Notes: generated by a model from the letters alone, not told the origin. A stretch of 64,000 nucleotides of DNA from Aquabacter sp965279295 (GCA_965279295.1 CBDIHQ010000013.1), one strand, 5' to 3'. Positions 28,259 through 37,141 are shown, counted from the stretch's first letter. Translations and numbers: made by a program.

Positions 28259-29236
28259 ATGAAAAAAATTATCGGCACGCTTTTGGGCGTGCTCGTCGTC
28301 GCCGGATTGGGGCTGCTTTCATTTGCGGCCCAGGCGCAGGATCTTGGAAAGAAGCCCATACGGATCATCGTCGGCGTGGTGGCCGGGGGCGCGACCGATG
28401 TCACGGCGCGCATCGTGGCTCAGAAAATGAGCGGCGTGCTGGGCATTCCCGTCATCGTGGAAAACAAGCCAGGGGCATTTTTCGAGGCCGCCTATCGCGA
28501 ACTCACCAACGCCGCGCCGGACGGACACACCCTCTTCATGATTTCCGCAAGCACGGTGATCACACAGCCGGGCAGGAAAGATTTCCCCTATGACATCCGA
28601 AAGATGTCCCCGATCTCGGAGGTTTCGGAAGGGCCGTTTATTCTGGTTGCGCGCCCGGCCATGAACTTCAAGACCGTCGGCGATCTTGTCGCTTACGCCA
28701 AGGCCAATCCGGGGAAACTTACCTTCGGCTCCGGCGGTGGAGCGGCAAGCTCCCTGTCGCTCGCCGCGGAGCTGCTCCGGCTGCGCTCCGGCATCACCAT
28801 GGTGAATGTGCCCTACAAAGGGGCCGCAGCGGCGCTCATCGATCTCCTGGGCGGCCACACCGACGTGATGTTCGACGCGCTGCCGGTTGAGGTCGAGCAG
28901 GTCAAGAAAGGGTCGGTCGTGGCGCTCGCTGTCACCAGCAGAGAGCGGTCGATGGCGCTGCCTGATGTCCCGACCCTGATGGAATCCGGCTTCAAGGACT
29001 TCATCGCCTACAATTATTTCGGCCTCATCGGCCCTCCGGGCATGCCGGCGGCCATCGTCGATAAGCTGCACGATGCGGTGGTGAAAGTGGTCGCCATGCC
29101 TGAGGTGGTCGCTCAGTTCCAAGAACAAGGGATGAATCCCGTGGCGGGCTCCCCCGAGCAGTTCGCGAAACTGATGGCCACCGACCTTGATCTCTGGACA
29201 CAGGTCATCAAGGAGGCCGGCATCGAGCCGCAATAA
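28259..29236 (+). CDS. Bug/TctC-family solute receptor (3)
   Basis: 325 residues from the ATG at 28259, which has GGGGAGGA six bases upstream; the ATG at 28241 lies before that site. The signal peptide is 'LLGVLVVAGLGLLSFAAQAQ'. The Bug signatures are 'VGVVAGGATDVTARIVAQKM' and 'VENKPGAFFEAAYREL', and the C-terminal lobe contains 'YNYFGLIGPPGMPAAIVDKL'. It is clearly diverged from the receptors at 3939 and 7617 and so probably binds a different compound. It is followed by an alpha/beta hydrolase with a 62-base gap, and no tctA/tctB genes are present. Confidence 0.9.
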   Translation: MKKIIGTLLGVLVVAGLGLLSFAAQAQDLGKKPIRIIVGVVAGGATDVTARIVAQKMSGVLGIPVIVENKPGAFFEAAYRELTNAAPDGHTLFMISASTVITQPGRKDFPYDIRKMSPISEVSEGPFILVARPAMNFKTVGDLVAYAKANPGKLTFGSGGGAASSLSLAAELLRLRSGITMVNVPYKGAAAALIDLLGGHTDVMFDALPVEVEQVKKGSVVALAVTSRERSMALPDVPTLMESGFKDFIAYNYFGLIGPPGMPAAIVDKLHDAVVKVVAMPEVVAQFQEQGMNPVAGSPEQFAKLMATDLDLWTQVIKEAGIEPQ

Positions 29237-29258
29237 TACGCATTTACAGGACATGAAA

Positions 29259-29280
29259 GGCCTCACGCAAAGTTGAGGCC
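29259..29280 (+). other. Short hairpin between receptor and hydrolase genes
   Basis: GGCCTCA (29259-29265) pairs with TGAGGCC (29274-29280) around CGCAAAGT. There is no T tract, so it is more likely an mRNA-stabilising or attenuating hairpin that makes the receptor more abundant than the enzyme. This role is inferred from position only. Confidence 0.4.
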
Positions 29281-29298
29281 GTGCAACAGGGAAGACTT

Positions 29299-30480
29299 AT
29301 GTCGAACAACAATTGGACTGCTCACTTCGGGAGCAATTTTTCTTGGTCGAATGCGACGATGGTTACCAAAGGCATGGCGCCTTACGGGGTGGTCGCGCTG
29401 GGTGAGATCGAGCGGATCGGCCTGAAGCTTCTGGCCCGCGGCAATGACCCATTGGACAAAGATGCCTGGTGGCAGGAGTGGTGCGCCATGGCGGATCACG
29501 TCAAGAAGCTGGGCGACGAAGCCGCGGCCAAGGGGCGGACATTCACGTCCGGTGATTACTATCTGCGGGCCGGTTATTACTATTACACCGGCGAGCGGAT
29601 GGTGCCCCCAGGCGAATTGAAATCGTCCATCTATGCCAATGCGCTGGACTGTTTCCGAAAGGGGTTTTCGATCCGCTATCCCCATTTCGAGCGCGTCGAC
29701 GTGCCTTACGAGGACACGACCTTGCCGGCCTATTTCATCAAGGCTCAAGGCGTTACGGGGCCGGCCCCCACGGTGGTGGTGTTTGACGGCTTGGATAATT
29801 GCAAGGAGATGAGTTCTCTGTTCTGCGGTCTCGAATTCGCCCGGCGCGGCTTCAATACGCTCGCCATCGACGGCCCCGGCCAGGGCGAAGCGCTTCGCAC
29901 GCAGAACATCCCCAGCCGGTGGGATTATGAGGTGCCGGGCAAGGCCGCGTTCGACTATGTCGCCAGCCGTGGCGATGTGGATACCAGCAAGGTGGTAATC
30001 ATGGGCTACAGCTTCGGTGGCTATTGCGCGCCCCGCATAGCCGCGCTGGACCCGCGCTATGCCGGCGGCGTCGCCTTCGGAGCCATGTGGTGGGACATGC
30101 ACGCTTGGCTCGTGCGCTCCCAGGAACAGATGAAGAAGGGTTCGATCGCCACCTCGCACTTCCAGGTGCCCTGGGTGTTCGGCGTGCCCGATCTGAATTT
30201 CGGCGGCGCGGTGAAGCTGATGGAGAAGTTCACCCTGGAAGGCATCGCCCAGGAGGTGAAGACGCCGTTCCTTGTGGCTCACGGCAAGAATGACGGCATC
30301 ATTCCGCCGGAAGAAGCCGAAATTCTCTATGAAAAGCTTGGCACCACCAACAAGACGCTGAAGATCTTCGACGCCGAAGAAGGCGGCGCCGAGCATTGCC
30401 AGGTCGACGACCGCCAGGCCGGGGTCAATTGGATCGCCGACTGGATCAGCGAGAATGTTTTCTCCCCGAAGAAAGCATAG
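29299..30480 (+). CDS. Alpha/beta hydrolase (dihydropseudooxynicotine-hydrolase/FrsA-like)
   Basis: 393 residues from the ATG at 29299, with CAGGGAAGA upstream; the GTG at 29281 is before this site. A helical N-terminal domain (about residues 1-130) precedes the hydrolase core, an arrangement seen in 2,6-dihydropseudooxynicotine hydrolase and FrsA-like proteins. The nucleophile is about Ser238 in 'KVVIMGYSFGGYCAP', the acid is probably the aspartate of 'HGKNDGIIPPEEAE', and the base is the histidine of 'EGGAEHCQVDD'. No signal peptide. Some relatives cleave carbon-carbon bonds rather than esters. The neighbouring TctC receptor suggests that the substrate is an imported small molecule, but its identity cannot be read. 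Confidence 0.85.
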   Translation: MSNNNWTAHFGSNFSWSNATMVTKGMAPYGVVALGEIERIGLKLLARGNDPLDKDAWWQEWCAMADHVKKLGDEAAAKGRTFTSGDYYLRAGYYYYTGERMVPPGELKSSIYANALDCFRKGFSIRYPHFERVDVPYEDTTLPAYFIKAQGVTGPAPTVVVFDGLDNCKEMSSLFCGLEFARRGFNTLAIDGPGQGEALRTQNIPSRWDYEVPGKAAFDYVASRGDVDTSKVVIMGYSFGGYCAPRIAALDPRYAGGVAFGAMWWDMHAWLVRSQEQMKKGSIATSHFQVPWVFGVPDLNFGGAVKLMEKFTLEGIAQEVKTPFLVAHGKNDGIIPPEEAEILYEKLGTTNKTLKIFDAEEGGAEHCQVDDRQAGVNWIADWISENVFSPKKA

Positions 30481-30491
30481 CTTACGCGACA

Positions 30492-30527
30492 CAGAGGCCG
30501 GGCCGCCATCAAGCGGCCCGGCCTCTG
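30492..30527 (+). terminator. Strong hairpin, 15-bp perfect stem, after the hydrolase gene
   Basis: CAGAGGCCGGGCCGC (30492-30506) pairs perfectly with GCGGCCCGGCCTCTG (30513-30527) around CATCAA, 12 bases after the stop codon. No T run follows directly, although GCCGTTTTTCGTTT lies about 23 bases on. It is the probable end of the operon. Confidence 0.6.
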
Positions 30528-30663
30528 CCCAAAACGAGACGCCGTTTTTCGTTTCAGCCGCCAACGCCTCGCTGTCGGGTGGCGGGCACGTCGGCGGATG
30601 GCGGTACGAGATGTCCGGCTCGCGCGAAACAGTATCCGGCGACTCTGTTTTGGGTGATGAGCG

Positions 30664-30695
30664 CTGCCTGCCACCCATGTCTAAGCGGCAGGCAG
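30664..30695 (-). terminator. Candidate fumC terminator hairpin
   Basis: CTGCCTGCC (30664-30672) pairs with GGCAGGCAG (30687-30695), 22-53 bases past the fumC stop on the minus strand. The loop is 14 bases and no clear T tract follows, so the call is weak. Confidence 0.3.
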
Positions 30696-30716
30696 GCCAT
30701 CCTTATACGTCTCGAC

Positions 30717-32210
30717 TTAGGCGCCTGCGACGCCCTCGCCGACCAGCTTCTGCGGGTCGACCACGCGATCGAAGGTGGCCTCGTCCACCTTGCCGGATTT
30801 GAGCGCGGCTTCCTTCAGTGTCGATCCGTCGGCATTGGCCGCCTCGGCGATATGGGCCGCGTTGTCGTAGCCGATCACCGGAGAGAGCGCGGTCACGAGC
30901 ATCAGGGACTGATCCACGGATGCATCGATCCGCTTGCGGTTCAATTCCGTACCCTCGACAGAATAGGTCCGCATCTTCTCGCACATGTCGCCCAGAATAC
31001 GCGCCATATGCAGCACGTTGTTGATGATGATCGGGCGCATGGCATTGAGTTCGAAATTGCCCTGGCTGCCGGCGAAGGCGACCGCATTGTCCTCGCCGAT
31101 CACCTGGATACAGACCATGACCATGGCCTCGCACTGGGTCGGGTTGACCTTGCCGGGCATGATCGAGGAACCGGGCTCGTTCTGCGGAAGCAGCAGTTCG
31201 CCCAGGCCGCAGCGCGGGCCCGAGGCCAGCCACCGCATGTCATTGGCGATCTTCATGAGTGACACCGCCAGTCCGCGCAGAGCCGCGGAGGTGGCGACAA
31301 TCGCATCGAGCGAACCCTGCGCGGCGAACTTGTTCGGGGCGGTGATGAAGGGCTTGCCGGTCAGTTCGGCGATCGTCTGCGCAATGTCCTGGCCAAAGCC
31401 CTTCGGCGCGTTGATGCCGGTGCCCACCGCCGTGCCGCCCGCAGCGAGCTTATAAAGGCCGGTCTTGGACGCCACCACATTGGCGAGGGCATCGCGCACC
31501 TGGACGGCATAGCCCGACCATTCCTGCCCGACCGTCAGCGGCACCGCGTCCTGCAGGTGGGTGCGGCCGGTCTTGACCACATGCATCCACTCGCTCGCCT
31601 TCGCCTCGATGGCAGCGGCGAAGGCCTCGGCCTGCGGAATCAGCACATTGTCCAACTCGAACACGGTCGCGATATGCATCGCAGTCGGGAAGGTGTCGTT
31701 GGAGGACTGCCCCATGTTGACGTGATCGTTGGGATGGACCGGCGTCTGCGTGCCGAGTGTCCCACCCAGAAGCTGGATCGAACGGTTCGAGAGCACCTCG
31801 TTGACGTTCATGTTGGACTGGGTGCCTGAACCGGTCTGCCAGACATACAGCGGATAATTCTCGTCCAGCTTGCCAGCGATGGTCTCTTCCGCAGACTGGA
31901 TGATGGCCTGGGCGCGCCACTCCGCGAGCCGTCCGGCCTTGGAGTTCACGATGGCCGCAGCTTTCTTCACATACCCGTAGGCGTGATAGACCTCCTTCGG
32001 CATTTTATCGTTGCCGATGGAAAAATGCAGAAGCGAGCGCTGCGTCTGCGCGCCCCAATAGCGATCGGCCGGCACCATGACAGTACCCATGGAGTCGAAC
32101 TCTTGGCGCTCCCCCGTCGCATCCAGGCCGATCGGCACATTCTTTAGCACCGGAATGGGCGTGTTATCCGTCGCATGGCTTCCAGTGGGGGGCGTTACAG
32201 AAGTGCTCAT
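30717..32210 (-). CDS. fumC: Fumarate hydratase, class II
   Basis: 497 residues, slightly longer than the usual 460-470 because of a roughly 30-residue N-terminal extension. The core shows 'DRYWGAQTQRSLLHFSIG', 'WQTGSGTQSNMNVNEV', 'TGRTHLQDAVPLT', and the superfamily signature 'GSSIMPGKVNPTQCEAM', which carries the active-site serine loop. These point to FumC rather than to aspartase, which shares the fold. It catalyses reversible hydration of fumarate to malate in the cytoplasm, without an iron-sulfur cluster. It diverges from the operon that ends in malate:quinone oxidoreductase, the next step of the cycle. Confidence 0.95.
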   Translation of the reverse strand: MSTSVTPPTGSHATDNTPIPVLKNVPIGLDATGERQEFDSMGTVMVPADRYWGAQTQRSLLHFSIGNDKMPKEVYHAYGYVKKAAAIVNSKAGRLAEWRAQAIIQSAEETIAGKLDENYPLYVWQTGSGTQSNMNVNEVLSNRSIQLLGGTLGTQTPVHPNDHVNMGQSSNDTFPTAMHIATVFELDNVLIPQAEAFAAAIEAKASEWMHVVKTGRTHLQDAVPLTVGQEWSGYAVQVRDALANVVASKTGLYKLAAGGTAVGTGINAPKGFGQDIAQTIAELTGKPFITAPNKFAAQGSLDAIVATSAALRGLAVSLMKIANDMRWLASGPRCGLGELLLPQNEPGSSIMPGKVNPTQCEAMVMVCIQVIGEDNAVAFAGSQGNFELNAMRPIIINNVLHMARILGDMCEKMRTYSVEGTELNRKRIDASVDQSLMLVTALSPVIGYDNAAHIAEAANADGSTLKEAALKSGKVDEATFDRVVDPQKLVGEGVAGA

Positions 32211-32357
32211 TTCAATGCCTTTCGAGACTTAATATACCGGGCCAAGGCCAAGTTGCGGCTTCCCTAGGATTTCCGCACAACGCAGGTAATGTTGCGCATC
32301 TTCAATCCCGGGGGAAAGAGAGAAATTTCAATTTTACGGCTCCCTAACCTCTTGATG

Positions 32358-32377
32358 CTATGATTTAAATGTCATAG
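32358..32377. promoter_or_regulatory. Inverted repeat CTATGA-N8-TCATAG in the fumC/exporter divergent region
   Basis: A 6-base dyad with an AT-rich centre (TTTAAATG) lies between the divergent fumC and ThrE-like genes, in the only AT-rich part of the 281-base gap 32211-32491. It may be an operator or an overlapping promoter; no regulator gene is adjacent. Confidence 0.3.
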
Positions 32378-32491
32378 TCGCGGTTGAGGTGGGCCGGTTA
32401 CATATTGCACCGATTAAGCTTGGGCGATTGTTCATGCTGCGCTGCAACTTTATGATTGTGGGACCCATTCTGTTTTGACGGGGGCGGCATT

Positions 32492-33760
32492 GTGAATGCG
32501 AATGAAGCTGGCGCGGTTGCGCTCATTGCCGATGTCGCCAGTGTTCTGCATTCCAATGGACAGGAAACCGAGGAGACGATCCGCGCTGTGGGGCGCCTGG
32601 GAGGCCGATTGGGATCGCCTCTGTGGGTATCGCCCAACTGGGGCCTCCTGTTTCTGGGCCGCGAAGACGGGTCGGACCAAACGCCCCCTTCCCGCATGAT
32701 GGCCGTCACGCCGGATGCCGTTGCCATCAATAGGGTGGTCGCGACCAGCCTCGCGGTCGAGGCGGTGATCGATGGCCGAATCGGAATCGCGGAGGCTGCG
32801 CGGGACGTCGCCGCAGCGCAGACGCTGCCCCCCTATTCGGATACGGTGTTCGCAGCAGCCTGCGCCGCCGGTGCGGCGGCGCTCTCCATCACGTTCGGCG
32901 TTGAGCATATCCTGTCGGTTGTGTTGATATTTGTCAGCGCCGGCGCCGGCGGCTATCTGCGGCGTTTCATCGGCCGCAGGGGTGGCAACGGGTTCGCACA
33001 GGCCTTCGCGGCTGCCCTCCTCGCGGGGATCATCGGTGCGATCGCGGTGCGGGCCGACCTAAGCTCGGAGCTGCGCCTCATCGCCGTCTGCCCGTGCATG
33101 GTGCTCGTCCCCGGACCGTTTCTCCTCAATGGCGCGCTCGATCTGTTGGGCAACCGGATGCCCATTGGCATGTCGCGGCTTGCGTTTGCAGCGACCCTGC
33201 TGACCGCCATCAGCGCGGGCCTCCTGACCGGGCTGATCGTCTGCGGCGTCGACCTTCCGCCGGCCCCCGCCGGCCGGGACGTCGCCTTGTGGTCGATCGT
33301 CCTCGCCGCGGGGGCGGCGGCCGCGTGTTACAGCATCTTCTTCTCCATGCCGCTGCGACTGCTCGGATGGCCGATCATCACTGCCATCGCCGCCGATGCG
33401 GCGCGCTGGCTTGTCATGGGCCAGTTCGGCGTGGGGCCGATCGTCGGGGCAGGGGTGGCGGGACTGGTGGCGGGGCTGATCCTGACGCCCGTGGCCCGGC
33501 GCTACCACATCCCTTTCGCGGGCATCGGCTTTGCGTCCGTGGTCTCCCTCATGCCGGGCGTGTTCGTGTTCAGAATGTTCGCGGGCATCCTGGCCCTGCA
33601 GCATGCGACGCCCGCCGACATGCTTCCTCTTCTGGAGGGGACGGTGACGGACGGCCTGACGGCCATCCTGGTAATCGCCACCATGACCGTCGCGATCGTC
33701 GTGCCGAAGCACGCTTATGACGCCTACCAGAAATGGGACAACGCAAGGAGCGCAGGATGA
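32492..33760 (+). CDS. ThrE-family threonine/serine exporter-like membrane protein
   Basis: 422 residues from the GTG at 32492, which has GGGGGCGG upstream. An N-terminal cytoplasmic domain (about residues 1-110, DUF1212 type, 'ALIADVASVLHSNGQETEET') is followed by about ten hydrophobic segments in two groups. These correspond to the ThrE (DUF1212) and ThrE_2 (DUF3815) halves fused in one chain, as in Corynebacterium ThrE. 'CPCMVLVPGPFLLNGALDLL' and 'GFASVVSLMPGVFVFRMFAG' are the paired conserved motifs of these halves. It probably exports small hydroxylated amino acids; the substrate is inferred from the family. Its stop codon overlaps the next start (ATGA). Confidence 0.85.
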   Translation: MNANEAGAVALIADVASVLHSNGQETEETIRAVGRLGGRLGSPLWVSPNWGLLFLGREDGSDQTPPSRMMAVTPDAVAINRVVATSLAVEAVIDGRIGIAEAARDVAAAQTLPPYSDTVFAAACAAGAAALSITFGVEHILSVVLIFVSAGAGGYLRRFIGRRGGNGFAQAFAAALLAGIIGAIAVRADLSSELRLIAVCPCMVLVPGPFLLNGALDLLGNRMPIGMSRLAFAATLLTAISAGLLTGLIVCGVDLPPAPAGRDVALWSIVLAAGAAAACYSIFFSMPLRLLGWPIITAIAADAARWLVMGQFGVGPIVGAGVAGLVAGLILTPVARRYHIPFAGIGFASVVSLMPGVFVFRMFAGILALQHATPADMLPLLEGTVTDGLTAILVIATMTVAIVVPKHAYDAYQKWDNARSAG

Positions 33761-34467
33761 GCGCTCCCGCCGCTTCCCCCACCGCCGCTGCAGGTCCCGA
33801 TCAGGCCCTGTTCCCGGCCATGCTCGGCTTCCTCGCGGGGCTTGTGGATGTGACGAGCTGGCTGCTGCTTGGCGGACTTTTCACCGCGCATATCACGGGA
33901 AACCTGGTGGTGATCGCGGCCAATGTGTTCGACGGCCGGGCGCTGCATGCGGCACAGGTGGTGGCCGTGCCGGTCTTCATCTTCTTCGTGGCCTGCATCG
34001 GCATGGGCGTCCGCCGATCCGGCATCGATGTCCGCCGGATGGAATTTCTCCTGCTCGGGCTTCAGACCCTGCTGCTGGCGGCGGGGGCGATTATGGCGAT
34101 CTGGATCATGCCGTCGCGCGCGCCACAGGGCTGGGGGGCGGGCCTCGTGGCCATGCTGGCGGTGGCCGCCATGGCGACCCAGAACACGCTGCTCCATCTC
34201 AGCCGGGCCCATGCGCCGACCACCGCCGTGATGACCGGCAATATCGTCGAATGCACGCTAGCCCTGGTCGCCATGGCGACGCGGACCGGCAAAGACGCGG
34301 ACTATTCCATTGCCCGTGCCCAGTGGCGGGCCACCTGGCCCATTGCCGTGGGCTTTCTGTCCGGGTGCGTGATCGGCTCGCTGTCCGCAATGCTGCTGGC
34401 GGACGGAACCTGGTTCGTGGCGACGGCGGTTTCCGCCGCGATCTGGGCGTGGCAGGTTCGCAGATGA
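33757..34467 (+). CDS. YoaK/DUF1275-family membrane protein
   Basis: 236 residues. The start is the ATG at 33757, overlapping the stop of the ThrE-like gene as ATGA with AAGGAGCG upstream; translation is therefore coupled. About six membrane segments are visible. 'GLVDVTSWLLLGGLFTAHIT' followed by 'GNLVV', and later 'TTAVMTGNIVECTLAL', are the duplicated TGN-type motifs of the DUF1275/YoaK family. The function is unknown, with transport suspected. The tight coupling suggests that it works with the exporter. Confidence 0.85.
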   Translation: MSAPAASPTAAAGPDQALFPAMLGFLAGLVDVTSWLLLGGLFTAHITGNLVVIAANVFDGRALHAAQVVAVPVFIFFVACIGMGVRRSGIDVRRMEFLLLGLQTLLLAAGAIMAIWIMPSRAPQGWGAGLVAMLAVAAMATQNTLLHLSRAHAPTTAVMTGNIVECTLALVAMATRTGKDADYSIARAQWRATWPIAVGFLSGCVIGSLSAMLLADGTWFVATAVSAAIWAWQVRR

Positions 34468-34513
34468 ACGGGATTGGCCTCGGCATAGGCCGAAGCCGGA
34501 GAGGGGCAGCAAC

Positions 34514-34918
34514 ATGATCCGATGCGTGCGAATGTGGACGGGACCGGACGGCAATTCCCTGTTCGAAGAGGGTGAAGTGACCCTGACAGAAGGCGCGCGC
34601 GGGGACTTCGTCGGGCTCCCCGTGAGTGCCAAGTACATCTCCTTCCAGGAGACCCAGTCCGGTGGCTCCTATGAGTGGCATCAGGATCCGGTGCCACGCT
34701 ACGTCCTCACCCTTGCCGGCACGCTCGAGTTCGAGACCAAGTCCGGCGCGACCTTCATCATCAAGCCGGGCGACGTGCTGCTGGCCCAGGACAACACCGG
34801 CTCGGGCCACAAATGGCGGCTCATCGGCGATGAGCCCTGGCGCCGTGCCTATGTGGTCTACGAAGAGGGACAGGACCTGCGCTTCACCCCGACCCCCAGC
34901 AAGGAAACGGCTGTATGA
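34514..34918 (+). CDS. Cupin-domain protein (3)
   Basis: 134 residues. The cupin fold is seen in 'GGSYEWHQDPVPRYVLTLAG' (motif 1, but with a single clear histidine) and 'FIIKPGDVLLAQDNTGSGHK' (motif 2). The reduced set of histidines suggests a non-catalytic or altered metal site. It starts 46 bases after the YoaK gene, and its stop overlaps the mqo start as ATGA, so it is translated together with the malate oxidase. A small stabilising or sensing role next to mqo is possible but unsupported. Confidence 0.8.
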   Translation: MIRCVRMWTGPDGNSLFEEGEVTLTEGARGDFVGLPVSAKYISFQETQSGGSYEWHQDPVPRYVLTLAGTLEFETKSGATFIIKPGDVLLAQDNTGSGHKWRLIGDEPWRRAYVVYEEGQDLRFTPTPSKETAV

Positions 34919-36411
34919 CGACCCCCTCTTCCTCTCATACCGACGTGGTCCTGATCGGCGCCGGCATCATGAGCTCGACGCTCGGCACCGTGCTCAAGGA
35001 ACTGAACCCGTCCTACAGCATGATGATGTTCGAGCGGCTGGACGACTGCGCGCAGGAAAGCTCGGAGGCTTGGAACAATGCCGGCACCGGGCACGCGGCC
35101 AATTGCGAACTGAACTACACGCCCCAGCGCCCCGACGGCACGGTGGATATTTCCAAGGCGCTGGAGGTCAACACCGAGTTCGACCTTTCACGCCAGCTCT
35201 GGGCCTATCTGGTGACCAAGGGCGCGATCCCCGACCCGAGGGCCTTCATCCATCCTTGCCCGCACATGAGCATGGTGTGGGGCACTGAGAACGTCGCCTT
35301 CCTCAAGGCGCGCTTCGAGGCGATGTCGGCTCACCACTGCTATCACGGCATGGAATATACCGAGGACGGCGCGGAGATCGATAAGTGGGCGCCCCTCACC
35401 ATGGAGGGCCGCGACCCGAGCCAGCCGGTTGCCGCGACGCGCATCATCACCGGCACGGACGTGGATTATGGCTCACTGACCCATCTCCTCGTCGCCCATC
35501 TCAAGGCCCAGCCCGGCTTCGACCTGCATTATGGCACCCAGGTCGAAGGGCTCGACCGCCAGCCGGACGGCCGCTGGCTCGTCACCTTCAAGGATACCAA
35601 GGGCGGCGAACGCCAGTCGGTCTCCGCCGGCTTCGTCTTTATCGGCGCGGGCGGGGCGTCCATCGATCTGCTTCAGAAGTCGGACATTCCCGAGGGCAAG
35701 GGATATGGCGGCTTCCCGGTCAGCGGCATCTGGCTGCGCTGCGACGTGGACGCCGTCACGACGCGGCACCATGCCAAGGTCTATGGCAAGGCGTCCACCG
35801 GCTCGCCGCCCATGTCGGTGCCGCATCTGGACACGCGGGTGATCGGCGGGAAGACCTCCCTCCTGTTCGGCCCCTACGCCGGCTTCTCCACCAAGTTCCT
35901 GAAGCACGGTTCGCTGACAGACCTGTTCGGCTCGATCACCCTGGACAACATCGTGCCGCTTCTCGACGTGGCCAGGCACAACGTCGCGCTCACGGAGTAT
36001 CTGATCGGCCAGGTGCTCCAGACCCACCACCACCAGTTCGAGATGCTCAAGGCGTTCTTCCCGAACGCCAAGCCAGCGGACTGGAAGGAGGCCGTGGCCG
36101 GGCAGCGGGTGCAGGTTATCAAGCCCTACAAGGACGGCGGCGGATATCTCGAATTCGGCACCGAAATCGTGCCCGCGGCAGACAAGTCTCTGGTCGCGCT
36201 GCTCGGCGCCTCCCCCGGCGCATCCACGGCGGCGTTCATCACCATGGAGGTGCTGCGCGCCTGCTTTGCCGACAAGCTCACCGACGATGCCTGGCTGCCG
36301 GCCCTCAAGCGCATCATCCCGACCTATGGCATCGACCTCACCAAGGATGGCGACGCCTGCCGCGCGACCCGCGCTGCGACCGCGCCCATTCTCAAGATCG
36401 ATAACATCTGA
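34915..36411 (+). CDS. mqo: Malate:quinone oxidoreductase
   Basis: 498 residues, the normal length. The N-terminal FAD-binding glycine motif is 'DVVLIGAGIMSSTLGTVLKE', followed by 'SSEAWNNAGTGHAANCELNY' and 'QLWAYLVTKGAI', both typical of Mqo. Near the C-terminus 'LVALLGASPGASTAAFITME' is also conserved. It is a peripheral inner-membrane flavoprotein that oxidises malate to oxaloacetate and passes electrons to quinone, which is effectively irreversible compared with the NAD enzyme. It is the last gene of the ThrE-YoaK-cupin-mqo operon, and fumC, which makes its substrate, lies divergently beyond the operon. Confidence 0.95.
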   Translation: MTTPSSSHTDVVLIGAGIMSSTLGTVLKELNPSYSMMMFERLDDCAQESSEAWNNAGTGHAANCELNYTPQRPDGTVDISKALEVNTEFDLSRQLWAYLVTKGAIPDPRAFIHPCPHMSMVWGTENVAFLKARFEAMSAHHCYHGMEYTEDGAEIDKWAPLTMEGRDPSQPVAATRIITGTDVDYGSLTHLLVAHLKAQPGFDLHYGTQVEGLDRQPDGRWLVTFKDTKGGERQSVSAGFVFIGAGGASIDLLQKSDIPEGKGYGGFPVSGIWLRCDVDAVTTRHHAKVYGKASTGSPPMSVPHLDTRVIGGKTSLLFGPYAGFSTKFLKHGSLTDLFGSITLDNIVPLLDVARHNVALTEYLIGQVLQTHHHQFEMLKAFFPNAKPADWKEAVAGQRVQVIKPYKDGGGYLEFGTEIVPAADKSLVALLGASPGASTAAFITMEVLRACFADKLTDDAWLPALKRIIPTYGIDLTKDGDACRATRAATAPILKIDNI

Positions 36412-36422
36412 TCTGAACCGCC

Positions 36423-36446
36423 GGCCACCTCTGTAAAGAGGCGGCC
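36423..36446 (+). terminator. Hairpin after mqo
   Basis: GGCC-A-CCTCT at 36423-36432 pairs with AGAGG-C-GGCC at 36437-36446 around GTAA, with one mismatch. It starts 12 bases after the mqo stop codon. No T tract follows. Confidence 0.4.
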
Positions 36447-36493
36447 CGCGGTGATGGATCAAGGCGCGGCCGCACCCAACGCCCTGAAATCGG

Positions 36494-37132
36494 ATGACCG
36501 TGCATTTTCTGCTGGATGGGCCTGAAGACGCTCAGTTCACTCTCCTGCTGGCCCATGGCGCCGGTGCTCCCATGGATTCCCGCGCCATGGCTGCATCGAC
36601 GACCGCGTTGGCGGAAGCAGGCTTCCGCGTTGCGCGTTTCGAATTCGATTACATGGCGGCCCGACGGCAAGGCGCCCGCAAGCCGCCACCGCGCGCGGAA
36701 ACCCTCAATCCCGCGTTTGTCGCTGCCGTCGATGCTCTGAATGCCGCCACCCCGCTCATTATCGGCGGCAAATCGATGGGGGGCCGGGTCGCCAGCATGG
36801 TGGCCGACGACCTCTTCTCCTTAGGGAAAATATCCGGCCTCCTGTGCCTGGGTTATCCCTTTCATCCCCCAGCCAAGCCTGACCAGCTACGGACCGGGCA
36901 TCTCCTCCATCTCAAGACCCCAGCCCTTATCGTGCAAGGCACGAGAGACGCGTTCGGGACGCGCGAGGAAGCCGTGTCGTTCAAGCTGTCCGCGGCGATT
37001 GAGTTTCTGTGGCTTGAGGACGGCGACCACGATCTGAAGCCGTGAAAAAGCATCTCCGGGTTTTCAGCCGCCGACCACCTGCACACCATGGCGCAAGCCG
37101 TTTCGACCTGGGCTGCGCGGATCACGCCGTGA
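36494..37132 (+). pseudogene. Tex30/KANL3-like alpha/beta hydrolase with an in-frame nonsense codon
   Basis: The first 183 codons read as a small alpha/beta hydrolase of the KANL3/Tex30 family: 'LLAHGAGAPMDSRAMA' near the N-terminus, the nucleophile elbow 'IIGGKSMGGRVASM', and the histidine region 'LEDGDHDLKP'. A TGA then occurs at 37043-37045. In the same frame the sequence continues as 'KSISGFSAADHLHTMAQAVS' and 'TWAARITP' to a stop at 37130-37132, which is the C-terminal helix expected in this family after a 'KPRK' sequence. The TGA is thus most simply a CGA-to-TGA nonsense mutation. The truncated protein keeps the catalytic residues but loses its last helix and may be inactive. Confidence 0.75.
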
Positions 37133-37141
37133 CGGCCACCG

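Noticed and set aside
29263..30678. Long minus-strand frame opposite the alpha/beta hydrolase
   Set aside because: The plus-strand protein has an intact GYSFGG nucleophile elbow and a good ribosome site; the minus frame has no recognisable domain and crosses a terminator hairpin.
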